This document shows positions 1 through 10,895 of a DNA stretch of 64,000 nucleotides, in pieces. The position numbers and the translations under genes were made by a program. The first letter of the stretch is position 1. Each line of letters starts with the position of its first letter. The notes beneath the pieces are model-generated. The model saw nothing but the letters and a program-made list of their open reading frames with translations, was not told the origin of the DNA and did no database searches. This DNA is from Flavobacteriales bacterium (GTDB lineage: Bacteria > Bacteroidota > Bacteroidia > Flavobacteriales_F > PHOS-HE28), in contig JADJDP010000036.1 of the NCBI GenBank assembly GCA_016702645.1, positions 1 through 64,000 of the forward strand, read 5' to 3'.

Positions 1-1184
1 ACCCCCTCCGTCACCTTCCTCACCGCCCCTTCCACCTTGTCCAGGTAGGCATCCAGTTCCGCTTCGGTCCAGGTGACGCGGATGTTGAAGCTGATGAGGC
101 GGCTGAATGCGGCATCGCTCTTCGGGAAGGTCGCGGTCTTCAGGTCCTGCGGCAGGCCGAGCTCGTGCGCCACCATGCGGAAGGGCATGCTCAGTTCCTT
201 CACTTGGTACCGTTGCTTGATGTGGTGGTACATGTTGTCGTGCCAGTAGCGCCGACCACGCCCGGCTTCGCCCATGGCCTGTGCGCCGCGCGCGCGTGGC
301 TAAGCTGGGGAAGAGCAGGTGGAAGAAGGTGGCGCTGTCGCCCGGCATCGTCGCATTGCTTGCGGAAGGACAGGCCGGGGATGTCTTGGAAAGTCGCGCC
401 TGTATGATCGCCTTGTGCTTGCGCTGCTGGCTGATGTACGGCAGTTTGCGCGCCTGCGCGCCAGTCCGATGCCGCGTTGATCTCGCCGATGCGGTGGTTG
501 GTGCCCACGATCGGGTGGGGCTCCATGCCTGGGTTGTCGCCCTCGTGGCTGTGGCCGTGGTCGCTGAGTACTCGGAGTCCTGATCAGTTGCTCATCATGT
601 CGGTGATGACGCCGCCCCTTCGCCGCAGGTGTTGATCTTGAAGAAGTCGAGCTGAAGCTGCCCATCTTGCCGAAGAGGCCGAGGTGCTTGCCCTTGAGTG
701 GCGCCGAGCGCTTGGGCGGTGTCCTCGATGAGCATGACGATTTCTTCTGCTCTTGGCCATGATGCCGTCGAGATCCGCCGAGGCGCCGCACATATGGACG
801 AGCAACACGGCTTTCGTCTTCGGCGTGATCGCCGCGCGAATTCCTTCCGCGCTCAGGCACAAGGTCTCATCTTTGTCTCCGGAAGACGGGCATGGCACCT
901 GCGAAGAGCACGGCTTCGATGGTGGCCACGAAGGTAAGGCGGCACGATCACCACAATCGCCATAGCCCACCCGCAGGCCGCGAGCATGGAACTCACCGCT
1001 GTACTGCCGCTGCTGACCGCCAAGGCATACTTCGCGCCGGTGAACTTCGCGATCTCGGCCTCGAAGTCCTTCGCCTTCCAATGGCCCTTGCGGGCGTCGT
1101 GGTTGTAGCGGAAAAAGCACGCCCGTGTTAGGACGTCCATCACTTCCTTCTCTCCCCTTCGCCGAACAGTTCGGTGCCTGGCAC
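1..1184 (-). CDS. kdnA: 8-amino-3,8-dideoxy-octulosonate transaminase KdnA (frameshifted, 3' end at window edge)
   Basis: PLP-dependent DegT/DnrJ/EryC1-fold aminotransferase. In the known pathway KdnA aminates the 8-keto-Kdo made by KdnB, giving 8-amino-Kdo for LPS. The reading is spread over several frames, but pieces match KdnA specifically: a start PGTELFGEGE, then FRYNHDARKGHWKAKDFE, the PLP-site region VSSGSTAV, DETLCLSAEGI, LVHMCG, and PHPIVGTNHRIGEINAA. The last codons before the edge read VTWTEAELDAYLDKVEGAV, which fits the family C-terminus, so only a few residues lie outside. The best start is a GTG at 1184, because PGTELFG aligns with the usual KdnA N-terminus; an ATG at 1143 would cut off about 14 residues. 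A frameshift lies near 1140 and several more downstream. Errors in the sequence are more likely than a pseudogene, because all family motifs survive. kdnB lies at 33.8-34.9 kb. Confidence 0.8.
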
Positions 1185-1269
1185 GGTTAACTGTTTAAGG
1201 GGCCAAAGTAGCTTGGCGTCAGGATGTGACAGGACGAGCGACCGCAGACACACCGTTGTCTTTCACCGT

Positions 1270-2273
1270 TAACCAGCACCGAAACATCCATCTGTCCCAG
1301 CAGCTCCGCACTCCTCGTCCCGCCGCGATGCGTACTGTTGGCGCACAGGAGTTCCCAAGCCCAAGGTTGCAGCGATGCCGGTGCGTGCACGGCCGGCCCG
1401 TTGGCCACACTGGTAGCCTGGCAGGATAGCCGTTCCCGACCAGACCGTGAATCGCCACAACGCGCGCCTCGGCTTCAGCTATGCCAATGGCGAACAAGGT
1501 AACCGTCATCACGCAGGTGAATCCGAGCTCAACATCGGCTTCGCGCGAAGAATTGGAGCCTGCAACTGAAGACCGCGTACATCAATGCGCAGGGCGACTG
1601 GGGAGCAACAATGGTGTCGGTGATCTTTTCGTGACCACTCGCATTGCGTTCATCACGAGACCGACCGGGAGCTTCAGCGGGGCTCTTGGCTTCCGCCCGC
1701 CCACGGGATCAACAACGGCGAACGTCCCGGTGCGACCATGGAGATGGATGAGCGACCCTTGCCAATGCCCTACCAGACCGGCCTCGGTACCCACGGACCT
1801 GATCACTCGGCATCAACTACCGGTTCAAGCGCTGCATGGCGGCCATCGCGCACCAGCATGTGCCGGTGCAGAACAACGAGAACCGTCCGCGCGTTCGGCG
1901 TGGTTCGACGATGCAGCGGTCGGAGGCTACTTCGAATCCCGCGTGGCTTGCGCCGTTCGGAGGACCTGGTGTTGCGCGCTCAGTACGCATACGGTTGCGG
2001 AAGGCTCTCCTTACAACCCAGCTTACCCGCCATTTATCATGTGGACGACGACACGCGCCGAACGATGCGGTGCCGGGTCGAACGAACCGGAACGCATAAC
2101 GCTTTCTGGATTCCAAGGTCTTACGCTGAACGTAACGATGGACCTGCGTTTCCGCTTGCCGGACCGTTGGGCATTGGAAGCTTCGTTCGGTGCGCCAGTG
2201 ATCGCGCGTTAAGTGCGACCCGACGGACCCACCCGCGAACGTGACGTCGTTGGGGCTGCATTACCGGTTCTGA
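1270..2273 (+). CDS. outer-membrane beta-barrel protein (frameshifted)
   Basis: Probable outer-membrane barrel of roughly 300 residues, broken by several frameshifts. Across frames one can read short alternating strands typical of barrels: LGFSYANGEQ, ELNIGFARRIGA, LFVTTRIAFITRPTGSFSGA, LITLGINYRFKR and ITLSGFQGLTLNVTMDLRFR. The terminal strand is TSLGLHYRF followed by the stop, with the C-terminal Phe expected of a BAM substrate. The strand pattern is reminiscent of transporter-like barrels of the phenol-MetA type, but the frames are too damaged to be sure. The start cannot be fixed; a signal peptide should lie near 1.26-1.40 kb. It is divergent from kdnA. Confidence 0.5.
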
Positions 2274-2299
2274 CTCGGATCGAGAGATCCGCCACGACT

Positions 2300-3468
2300 C
2301 CGTGTGGCAGACCGCAGCTGCGTTACTGCCGCGGTGATCCATCGGATCCCGCTGGTACAGTATCGCTTCCACACCACGGCACCCAGACGTTCCAGTTCGG
2401 CGCACATGCGGGTGTTCCGTTCCATCACCAAGTGGCTGTCCAGGTGCGTGAACCCGCGTTGGCGGGCGGCATCGAAGAGCGATACCCCGAGTGCGGCGGT
2501 AAGTCCTCTTCCCTGAAGGTCCGGACGCACCGCGCCCAGGAACAGATCGAGCTGCTTGGATCGCCTCATGGCGCGCAGGATGTGCAGGAACCCGAAGGGA
2601 AACAGTTTGCCGTTCGCGTGCTGCAGCCCTTCGCTCGTGTCCGGGCTGGCGATGACGCAGGCCACAGGTTCGTTCTGCCCGCCGTCAGCTTCCGGGGCAG
2701 CGTTGCGGTTCGAGGATGAACATGACCTTTATTCGCCAGCGCGTGCATCTCCGCCTCGCTCATCGGCGCGTAGCCTGGCAGGTCGCCGTAGGTAGCGCCG
2801 TTGACCAGTCGCAGCACGGGCACCACCCAGGGCCTCAACTCACGCTTGGTCCGAAGCGGAACTCGATGGTGCATGGTTCCGGAGGCAACGCTCGCCGATG
2901 GCGATGGTACACCTCCGGCAGGCGCAGCGGGATGTCCATGCGGTAGCTCACCACAACCTCGTAGCCCGTGTATCCACAGGCTTCGACCATCTGGCGGAGC
3001 CAATCCGGATTGATGGGTGTGGCGATGTACGGGAGGTGCTCAGAAGACTTCGATCGCAAGCCTTGTGGGTCCTATCGCTGAAGCCGAAGGGGCCGATCAT
3101 ACGATCCATTCCTTGCTCCTCGCCCACTGCTCCATCGCTCCGATGAGCGCGTGCACGACATCCGCATCACGAACACAATCCAAATTTTATAGAACCGCGC
3201 AGTGCGTTCGCCGTGCGCCGCATTGGCTCTTTGGATGATGCCCATTGATCGGCCCACGGACGGCCCTCGCGCCAAGCGACCCAGCGTTTTGCATCGCACT
3301 GCGTGAGCTGCGGGTTCTTCTTGGGGGCATGGGACCCGTGCTCGTCCACAGAGCAGCGGTGGCACCCTGTTCGGACGTTGTTCCGGTAACCGGAACGGCA
3401 GCTTGATGAAGATCGAGATCCCTTGCTCCTTCGACCGGCCTGGTCTCGATTCGACCAACAAGCTCCAT
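2300..3468 (-). CDS. GNAT-family N-acetyltransferase-like protein (frameshifted)
   Basis: Large two-part GNAT-like protein of about 380 residues, known in Bacteroidota as a conserved acyltransferase-like family. Pieces read in different frames are MELVGRIETRPVEGARDL, FIKLPFRLYRNN, VGRINGIIQRANAAHGE, YIATPINPDWLRQMVEACGY, YEVVVSYRMDIPLRLPEVY and AVRPDLQGRGLTAALGVSLF. The last carries the acetyl-CoA binding QGRGL loop of GNAT enzymes. An ATG at 3468 gives a sensible N-terminus. The exact stop is unclear because the final frame changes near 2.33 kb. The substrate is unknown. It is divergent from the SUI1-type gene with almost no spacer. Confidence 0.55.
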
Positions 3469-3834
3469 TGGCACAAGGTCGCAACCAAGGCGCGACACGC
3501 CACTTTTCGGCGGTCGTGAAGAAGCGCTCTCACCTCTTCTCGGCGAGCTGGTCTGGCCGAGCGGTCCGGAAAGGAACTGGATAACCGACCGCTGCACCCG
3601 GCCAGCAGGACCTGCGCATCCACTTGGACCGTTGCGGAAAACAAGGAGGCTGGCGCGTGTCGTGGGCTTCGTGGGCAGGCTCGACCTCGATGAACTCGGC
3701 CGCGCGTTGAAGAGCAAATGCGGCGTGGTGGCAATAGCAAGGATGGTGTGATCCGGCTTGCAAGGAGACCACCGCGACAAGGTGCTGGCCTACCTCACGG
3801 AGAAAGGTACAAGGCCAAGAAAGCCGGAGGATAG
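3468..3834 (+). CDS. SUI1/YciH-family translation initiation factor (frameshifted)
   Basis: Small eIF1-like (SUI1 fold) protein that in bacteria is thought to bind the small ribosomal subunit and influence start selection. The C-terminal half is clear despite frame changes: VGFVGRLDLDELGRALKSKC, then QGDHRDKVLAYLTEKG, ending in YKAKKAGG before a TAG at 3832. These are the most conserved SUI1 segments (GRxLKxxCGxGG and QGDHRxxV). The N-terminal part is badly frameshifted and the start is uncertain; a TTG at 3468 is only a guess. A housekeeping-type gene broken this way argues for sequence errors. Confidence 0.6.
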
Positions 3835-3887
3835 ACCATGTCCCCATGTGGGCATGTGCTCATGTACACATGGTCATGGGCCTGCGT

Positions 3888-4441
3888 ATGAAGAAGCCCA
3901 AGACTTGGAAGTTCTCCGCCCCCATGGAGCGATTGACCGGCCGCTTCGCTTGGAGCTACGTGGAGTTCCCGCACGATGTGAAGGAGCTGTTCGGCAAACG
4001 CGGTGATGTGCGTAAACCTCGATCAACGGAGTGGCCGCTGACCGTGCGCTCATGCCCACCAAGAGCGGCTACCACATCATCGTCATGGGTGGCGATCTGC
4101 GCAAGAAGGAAGGTCAAGAGGCCGGGCGACATGGTGACCATCGAACTCTGGCTGGACCCTGAGCCTGACCGCACGACATTCCTGAAGAACTAAGTTGAGA
4201 CGCTCGACTTCATCCCGGAGATGAAGGCCGCATGGGACCAATTGAAGCCCGGCATGGGCTTGGTATGTGCTTTTGGATAGGCATTGCGAAAACAGCACCT
4301 ACCGCGCCAAGACGGTCGCGAGCTATTGCGCCGCTCGAGTCCGGCTACTTCCATGGGGCGAAAGGAGCCAACGCCGAGCCCAAGAAGAGTCCAAGCAGTG
4401 AATACATCCACAGAGCGATGATCGCAGATGAAATGCTCTGA
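3888..4441 (+). CDS. DUF1905 / YdeI-type protein (frameshifted)
   Basis: Small conserved cytoplasmic protein with an N-terminal DUF1905 domain and probably a short YdeI (OmpD-associated) tail. The ATG at 3888 starts MKKPKTWKFSAPMERLTGRF and the first ~45 residues are in one frame, including WSYVEFPHDVKELFGKRG. Later pieces in other frames are KSGYHIIVMGGDLRKK, PGDMVTIELWLDPEPDR and LVETLDFIPEMKAAWDQLKP. The family function is unknown. At least three frame changes occur, and the stop is uncertain between about 4.40 and 4.44 kb. Confidence 0.55.
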
Positions 4442-4532
4442 TGAGCTATCTGTGTCCTTCTGTGCCATCTGTGGATGAGCCTGGAACGAAGGCCCCGACT
4501 CGCTCGCAGGGCTTCTATCCCGTTGTGTTCGC

Positions 4533-5099
4533 TTACTCAGCGGCAGGAGCCTCGTCTCGGCAGCAGGGCGTCAGCGACAGGAGCTTCAGCCCCGGCGAGC
4601 TCCCTCAACAGCAGGAGCCTTTGCAGCAGCTTCAGCGGCGCTAGCAGCGGCCGTTTTGCACTGGAGCGGCGGCTTTGTCGTTGCGGTTCTTCACCTCGGC
4701 GGCGATCCGGGCCTTCTCGGCGTCCGTCTTTCCAGCCTCCCAAGTTGGTGCGCTTCGCTTCGATCTTGGCGTTCTTCTCGTTCAACCAAACATCGAAGCG
4801 GCGACTCGCCTCCTCTTGGGTGAACGCTCCTTTCTTCACCCCGCGCCAGCAGGTGGTTCTTGTACACGATGCCCGTGTAGCTCAGGACCGCACGGCAGGT
4901 ATCACTGGGAGATGCTCCTTTTGGAGCCACTCCAGTGCCTTCGTTGTGATCTCAATGAACGCGGGATTCTGGTTGGGATCACAGGCACCGATCCTCTCGA
5001 TGTGCTTCCCGTCGCGCAAGGCGTGGGAACGGCAACCACCAAATGGTAGTAGGGCCGGCCTTTCTTGCCTTTTCTCTGAAGGCGGATGCGAGTTGGCAT
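4533..5099 (-). CDS. rpsP: 30S ribosomal protein S16 (frameshifted)
   Basis: Essential small-subunit ribosomal protein. The start ATG at 5099 begins MPTRIRLQRKGKKGRPYYHL, diagnostic for bS16. It continues in other frames with GKHIERIGACDPNQNPAFIE, ALEWLQKGASPSDTCRAVLS and KKGAFTQEEASRRFDVWLNE. The C-terminus is an Ala/Glu-rich tail ending APAAE at 4533, a common extension of Bacteroidota S16 (about 185 residues in total). At least three frame changes occur in an essential gene, which is the strongest single sign that this end of the window carries indel errors. The 90 bases before the stop of the convergent DUF1905 gene hold no other gene. Confidence 0.8.
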
Positions 5100-5173
5100 G
5101 TCGCGGTTTGTGTTTGATTCCCTGAATTGGGGCGCAAATATGGGCTTTTTGGGTTGGAGTAGCCAAAGGAGAG

Positions 5174-7496
5174 GTGAATGCTGTCCCGGCCAAGGGCTCC
5201 ATTCCCACCCTTACACCCCCCACGCGTGCCTCCCTCTCCGCTCCCTTCCTGGCTCTGGCCTCCTGCGCCACGGCCCAAACTCCCGCCCGAACCCACCCTC
5301 ATCCACGTCCGGCCCAAATGACCTGGGGCAGGGCTACTCCCGGTGACCAGCGCAGTGAGCATCCTTATCGATAGCAAAGAACCTGAAGCCCGAAGGTTCC
5401 TACCTGCGGGACGCCTTGGCCGCGCTGCTCCCCGAAGCCCCCATGCTCTTGCCCCAACGCACGGTGGAAGGTCCGTGATCGCACTGACCGTAAACGAGCG
5501 ATAAGTCACTTCCCAATGAAGGTTACAAGTTGGTCTTACGCAAGAGCGCATCGACCTGCGCAAAAGTCGACAGGGCCGGGCTCTTCCACGGGATCCAAAC
5601 GCTGATCGAGTTGCTACCACCCAGCAAGAGAGACCATCCCCAGCCTCACCATCACAGACCATCCGCGCTTTGCCTGGCGGGGCATGCGCGGATGTATGCC
5701 GCCACTTTTCGGGTGGACTTCGTGAAAAAGTACATCGACCTGCTGGCGCGCTACAAGATGAACCGCTTCCACTGGCACCTCACCGACGACCAAGGCTGGC
5801 GGATCGAGATCAAGAAGTACCCGAAGCTCACCGAAGTGGGCGCGTGGCGAAGCGGCAGCCAGATCGGTCCGTACGGCCGGCGCGAGTACGACAGCATTCC
5901 CTACGGCGGCTTCTACACGCAGGAGCAGATCCGGGAGGTGGTGGCTTATGCGGCCGCCCGCCACATCACCGTGGTGCCGGAGATCGAAATGCCAGGGCAT
6001 GTCATTGGCGGCGCTGGCCGCCTATCCGAACTCAGTTGCACGGAGGCCCTTTGAAGTGAAGAAAGGTGGGGCGTTGTTCGAGGAAGTGTTCTGCGCCGGG
6101 GAACGACAGCACCTTCCCCTTTCTACAAGGTGTTCTTGCTGAAATGATGGAACTCTTCCCCCGGCGAGTACATCCACATCGGCGGTGAGGAATGCCCCAA
6201 GGAGAGCTGGAAGGCTTGCGCAAATGCCAGGCACGCTGAAAGCGAACGGCCTGAAGGACGAGCACGAACTCCAGAGCTACTTCATCCAGCGCATGGAGAA
6301 GTTCGTGAATGCGAAGGGCCGGAAGATCATCGGCTGGGACGAGATCCTGGAAGGAGGCCTTGCACCGAACGCGGCGGTAATGAGCTGGCGCGGAACCGAA
6401 GGCGGTGTGGCGGCGGCGAAATCAGGCCACTACGCGGTGATGAGCCCCGGATCCCATTGCTACTTCGACCACTACCAAGGCGATCCGGCGAACGAGCCAT
6501 TGGCCATTGGCGGCTACACCACCGTGCAGAAGGTGTACAGCTACGAACCCGTCCCCGCTGAACTGAAGCCAGAGAAGCGAAATACATTCTTGGTGCGCAA
6601 GGCAACGTGTGGACGGAGTACATCCTCACGCCCGATCATGTGGAATACATGGCGGTGCCGCGCATGCTGGCCTTGGCCGAAGTGTTGTGGACGCCGAAAG
6701 AGAAGCGCGATGAGGCGGACTTCATTCGGAGATTGGAGGCCGAATTCCCCAGGCTTGATGCGATGAAGGTGAATGCGAGCAAAAGCTTGTACAAGTAATG
6801 GCTGCGCAAGTCCCCTCAAGGCGAAGCCGGATGGATCAAGGTGACGATGGTCCCGCCAACAGAGGGCACGGTTGCCATCGCACAATGTCGGACCTGCCCG
6901 ACATCCGGCGATGCCCATGGCCGGAAAGTCGTCGAGCAGGATTGGCACGAACCATCCAGAGTTCAACTTCGATGCAACACTACAGTTCAGCCTCAATGAA
7001 CGCGGTCTGTTTCGGGACAAGCAATCACCCGCACATTCCGCTTCAACAAAGCCACAGCCCAGAAGATCACCTGAGCGAACACCCACCCACGAGCGCTACA
7101 ACGAAGGCGGGGCCTTCACCCTCGTGGACGGCATCACCGCGCAAGAGAAGCGCGTGAACACCGAGTGGCTCGGCTGGCGCGAAAGCGTCACCATCACCGT
7201 GGATCTGGGCAGCGAGCAGGACATCAACTACATGGGCATTGGCTCACTCAACGAGACCTACAGCTGGATCCACCGACGCGCGCAGTCCGAAATTCCTCGT
7301 GAGCAGCGATGGGAAGAGCTACACTCGCACGGCACGAATGGACGAAGACGAAAACCGGGCGAGCGGTGGCCTTTGGCGTGGAGAAGAAGCCAAAGCACGC
7401 CCGTCCAACGTGGTGAAGACCCCGGCAACATCCCGAGGTCATTCCGGAGCGGGCGAACCAGCGTGGTTGTTCCTGGATGAGATCGAAGTGCGCTAG
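5174..7496 (+). CDS. family GH20 beta-N-acetylhexosaminidase (frameshifted)
   Basis: Exported exo-beta-N-acetylglucosaminidase acting on chitin- or glycan-derived GlcNAc. Order of parts: a signal/lipoprotein-like N-terminus near FLALASCA; a GH20b alpha/beta domain; the TIM barrel with FHWHLTDDQGWRIEIKKYPK, VVPEIEMPGH, YIHIGG followed by Glu-Cys-Pro, IGWDEILEGG and AAVMSWRG; then WTEYILTPDHVEYMAVPRML. A chitobiase-type C-terminal module and an F5/8 type C-like domain (FTLVDGI, VTITVDLGSEQDINYMG, WLFLDEIEVR) follow. The acid/base Asp-Glu pair falls exactly where a frame slips (read as GEE at about 6185). The barrel alone seems to stop at 6798, but the tail belongs to the same gene because the same architecture is common in Bacteroidota. 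Confidence 0.8.
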
Positions 7497-7523
7497 GAAC
7501 GAACTTTGTTGAACGCGAACGTC

Positions 7524-7861
7524 ATGAAGCACTTACTCTCCATCGCCCTCCTGCTCTGCGGGATCTCGACCTTGGCACAGAACACCATCTACAGCCACGC
7601 CATTGGCAACTGGCGCAATGGGTCGGTGGTGTACATCACGCCGCTGGTCCGAGACCACCGGAAGCGAACCCGTGACAAGGCCGCAATTGATCGAGCGATA
7701 CAAGAACGAATACCCACTGCTGAAGGATGTCACCGACATCGACGTGCTGTTCGGCACCACGGAGGAAGGGGAGAAGCAGGCGGTGCTGAAGTTGAAGTAT
7801 GGTGATGCGCAAGCTGGAGGTGGTGATGCTGGAAGAGCCAAAACCCGTCAAAGGCAATTAG
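7524..7861 (+). CDS. small exported protein of unknown function (frameshifted)
   Basis: About 110 residues with a clear signal peptide (MKHLLSIALLLCGISTLAQ, cleavage after the Ala-Gln). The mature part reads NTIYSHAIGNWRNGSVVYIT, then after a frame change GSEPVTRPQLIERYKNEYPL and DIDVLFGTTEEGEKQAVLKL, ending KPVKGN at 7861. The frame changes near 7650 and near 7810. I do not recognise a family. It lies 27 bp after the hexosaminidase and is convergent with the propeller protein. Confidence 0.5.
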
Positions 7862-7878
7862 TCCTCAGCGCGCGATAC

Positions 7879-8977
7879 TCACAAGAGGCGGTACCACGTG
7901 CGTGTCGCTTCGGGCGACCAGACCGTGTACATACCGGGCAGCAAAATGCCCAGATCGATGTTGATCGGGAACCACGAGGAAACCTTCATCCCGTGGACGG
8001 TGCGATGCACCACTCCGAACGATGGCAGGACCTTTCAATCCTTCGATCCGGTACCTCGTGCATTGGAGGGTAGCGGGAACAAGCGCGGTCCGGTGGGGTA
8101 GCGGTTCTTGGGCATCGACCGTTTGACCTACTTCAACGGACCACAACGCAGGCGCAAACCCGGGCGTCATTTCATTGCTGATGATCCATTTCATCCGGTG
8201 TGTACCACGCGATGCCTTCGGTCTGGTGCGCACCATATCCACCTCGCGACGAATGCCGCCCTGAGCGAAAAAGTCGCGGTCATCGATACTGTTGAAGAGC
8301 CAGACGAAGGGTTGAACGGGATCGTTCTCATGGCCGAGCAGGGCCAGGCCATCGATACCATCCCAGGAAGCCGATGTGACCAAGCCATCGCGTGTCGAAC
8401 GTGCCGCGAACCTGCGCCACATGGTCGCCCGGTAGCGCCGGTAGCGCATAGGAGCCGTGTCCGTCCGTCCAGCCAGCGTTTTGTGAACAGAAAGAGACTA
8501 TCACCCAGCGACCATGGCTTCGCAGTCGAAGTTGGTCGCGTTCGAGCCACGGTGTGAAGTCGGTCTGGTCCGCGTAGGTGAAGCAATGGTGTCCATCCGC
8601 CACTTGGTGACCCCTCATCCTCCAAGGCCGAACGCGGAATGCGATAGACACGCAGGTTGGTGCGCGCACCCCGCATTGTTACCGAAGTCGCCGATGTAGA
8701 TCCACTCATCATCCGGAGGCGTTATCCCTCGTAGCCCGTCACATTGCTGGCACCGAGCAGATTCCACCGTGCGGATCACGCCGCCATCAATCGGAGCGAC
8801 TTCATACAAGGCCGCAGGATTACCGCTGTCCAGGATCGTCCAGACATGGTTCTGCAGCACCAGCAAGCCGCTGGTCTCGTCCAGTTGGGCAGGCAGTTCG
8901 GTAAGGAGATCCGGTTCCAGTATTTGTCCCATCACGGACCATGGCAGGAAAGAAAGCAGGGCAATGCAGGATCTCAC
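7879..8977 (-). CDS. secreted propeller-like protein with T9SS sorting domain (frameshifted)
   Basis: Exported protein of about 360 residues. A GTG at 8977 opens a signal peptide (RSCIALLSFLPWSVMGQ). The mature part has repeated short motifs that suggest a beta-propeller: LDETSGLLVLQNHVWTILDS, DDEWIYIGDFGNNAG, DSLFLFTKRWLDGRTR, SWDGIDGLALLGHENDPVQP. The end reads HGMKVSSLPINIDLGILLPG then MYTVWSPEATRT and a stop at 7879, which is the strand pattern of a T9SS type A sorting domain. The frames change several times. The substrate or partner is unknown. Confidence 0.55.
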
Positions 8978-9137
8978 GGGTGTAAATGGGTAAGTCCGGC
9001 CAATGGACACCCTAAGAGGCGCGCATCCTTTCAACAATGCTGCCCTGTGACGATCCGTTCCAATACCGGCGAACGGCGGCTTTCGGCCGAAGGGCCGCCA
9101 AATACCTTCGCCCAGCCGCATCATCTCGGGAGGACAC

Positions 9138-10838
9138 ATGCACCGGAGATCCCTCTGTTCCGCCGCCTTGCTCAGCGGTGGATCGCGTTGCAAGCACAAC
9201 TCGGGTGCTGTCCAAACAAGAATACACGAAGGAGGATTCCTTGCGCGGCTCCATTGGGCCTTACCGTGCTTGGTGGATGTGGTCCACTATGATGTGAGCG
9301 TGTCGACCGAACCTGAGGAACGTTCGATTACGGGATCGACCACCATCGCCTTCGATGCGGTGGCTGATGGTCAACGTGTGCAGATCGACTTCCAACAGCC
9401 GCCTTCGTGATGGACATGGTCGTGACCGAAGTGGTGGTCTACGAAAATGGTTCCCTGGGGGGGAAGGATCAACGTGTGCCCTTCGCTAAGAAGACAACGT
9501 GGTATGGGTCGATCTCCCGTCGCCCATGGTGAAAATGCCTCACAATCACGTTCCACTACCACGGCGTGCCGCGCGCGGCTGTTACGCCCACCATGGGATG
9601 GCGGCTGGATCCCAAAGAAGGACAGCAAGGGCAACCCATGGATGAGCGTGGCCTGCCAGGGACTTGGTGCGAGCGTTTGGTATCCCTGCAAGGACCACCA
9701 GAGCGACGAACCCGATCGTGGGGCTTCATTGCACATCACCGTACCTGACAGCTTGGTAGCCGTAGGAAATGGCCGCCTGCGCAGCACCGTGAAGAACGAC
9801 GATGGCACAAGCACTTGGAACTGGATGGTGAACAACCCGATCAACACCTACAACCTCGTTCCGTACATCGGCAAGTACGCGCACTGGAGCGAGGTGTTCG
9901 ATGGCGCAGCCGGCAAGCTCGATTGCGATTACTGGGCATTGTCCCGCAACGAAGCCAAGGCGCGCGAGCAGTTCGAAGCAAGCAGCTCCCACGCTGGATT
10001 GCTTCGAAGAGTGGTTCGGACCGTTCCCCTTTATGAGGATGGCTACAAACTGGTGGAAGCGCCGCACCCAGGCATGGAACACAAGCGCCATCGCATACGG
10101 CAACGGCTACCAGAACGGATACCTCGGCACGGACCGCAGCGGTTCGGGCCGGGGCATGTCGTGGGACTACATCATCATCCACGAGAGCGCGCACGAGTGG
10201 TTCGCCAACAGCATCACTACGGCCGATATCGCGGACATGTGGCTGCATGAGGGTTTCGCGTGCTACAGTGAGACGATCTACACCGAATGCCAGCAGAGCA
10301 AGGAAGCAGGTGAGGACTATGTGGTCGGCCTGCGCCCGGCGATCCGGAACGACAGGCCGATGATCGGTCCGTACTGTGTGAACGAGGAGGGCAGTGGCGA
10401 CATGTACACCAAGGGCGCGAACCTCATCCACATGATCCGGCACATCGTGGGCGACAGTACCTTCAAGGCGATGCTGCTGGAGATGAACAAGCGCTTCTAC
10501 CACAAGACGACAAGCAGCGGGGAGATCGAGGACTTCATGATCAACTTCACCGAGCGAACCAAACGGCGACTGAACGAAAGCATCTTCGATCAGTACCTGA
10601 GAACGACTCAGGTGCCCACGTTGGAGTGGGGCGTGTACAAGAAGAAGCTCTGGATGAGATGGGGCAACTGCGTGAACGGCTTCGCTCTTCCAATGAACAT
10701 CACGATGGTGAGCAGGAACGGGAAGTGAGGGTATGGAGCGAGTACCACGTGGTACAGGAAGGCGTCCAGGGGGAACGTGGAGGTTGAACTGGATCGCAAC
10801 TGGTAGTCGTCCCCAACGAAAGACCAAGAAGGAGGTGA
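9138..10838 (+). CDS. M1-family zinc aminopeptidase (frameshifted)
   Basis: Zinc metallopeptidase of the M1 (aminopeptidase N-like) family, about 560 residues. The N-terminal beta domain is seen as VHYDVSVSTEPEERSITGST. Then come MSVACQGLGASVWYPCKDHQ and SDEPDRGASLHITVPDSLVA. The zinc site is intact in one frame: HESAHEW, followed 18 residues later by the Glu of LHEGFACYSE (HExxH-x18-E). The usual GxMEN exopeptidase loop is read as HPGMEH because a frame slips just there. The frame is clean from about 10.05 to 10.73 kb and then slips before the stop at 10836. The start is uncertain; 9138 is the first plausible ATG. It is divergent from the propeller gene. Confidence 0.7.
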
Positions 10839-10895
10839 AAGCAGCAAACCCCAAACAACTAGGACCATTGGCGTTCCGCCATTCTAAGAACACAA

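Noticed and set aside
1165..1195. Imperfect palindrome AACAGTT ... AACTGTT, first taken for an operator of kdnA
   Set aside because: When the kdnA start is placed at the GTG at 1184, half of it is coding (PGTELF), so symmetry is probably chance; an upstream regulatory role cannot be supported.
3844..3873. CCATGTG ... CACATGG inverted repeat after the SUI1-type gene
   Set aside because: Made of repeated CATG words with competing pairings, no T tract and in an error-rich zone; too weak to call a terminator.
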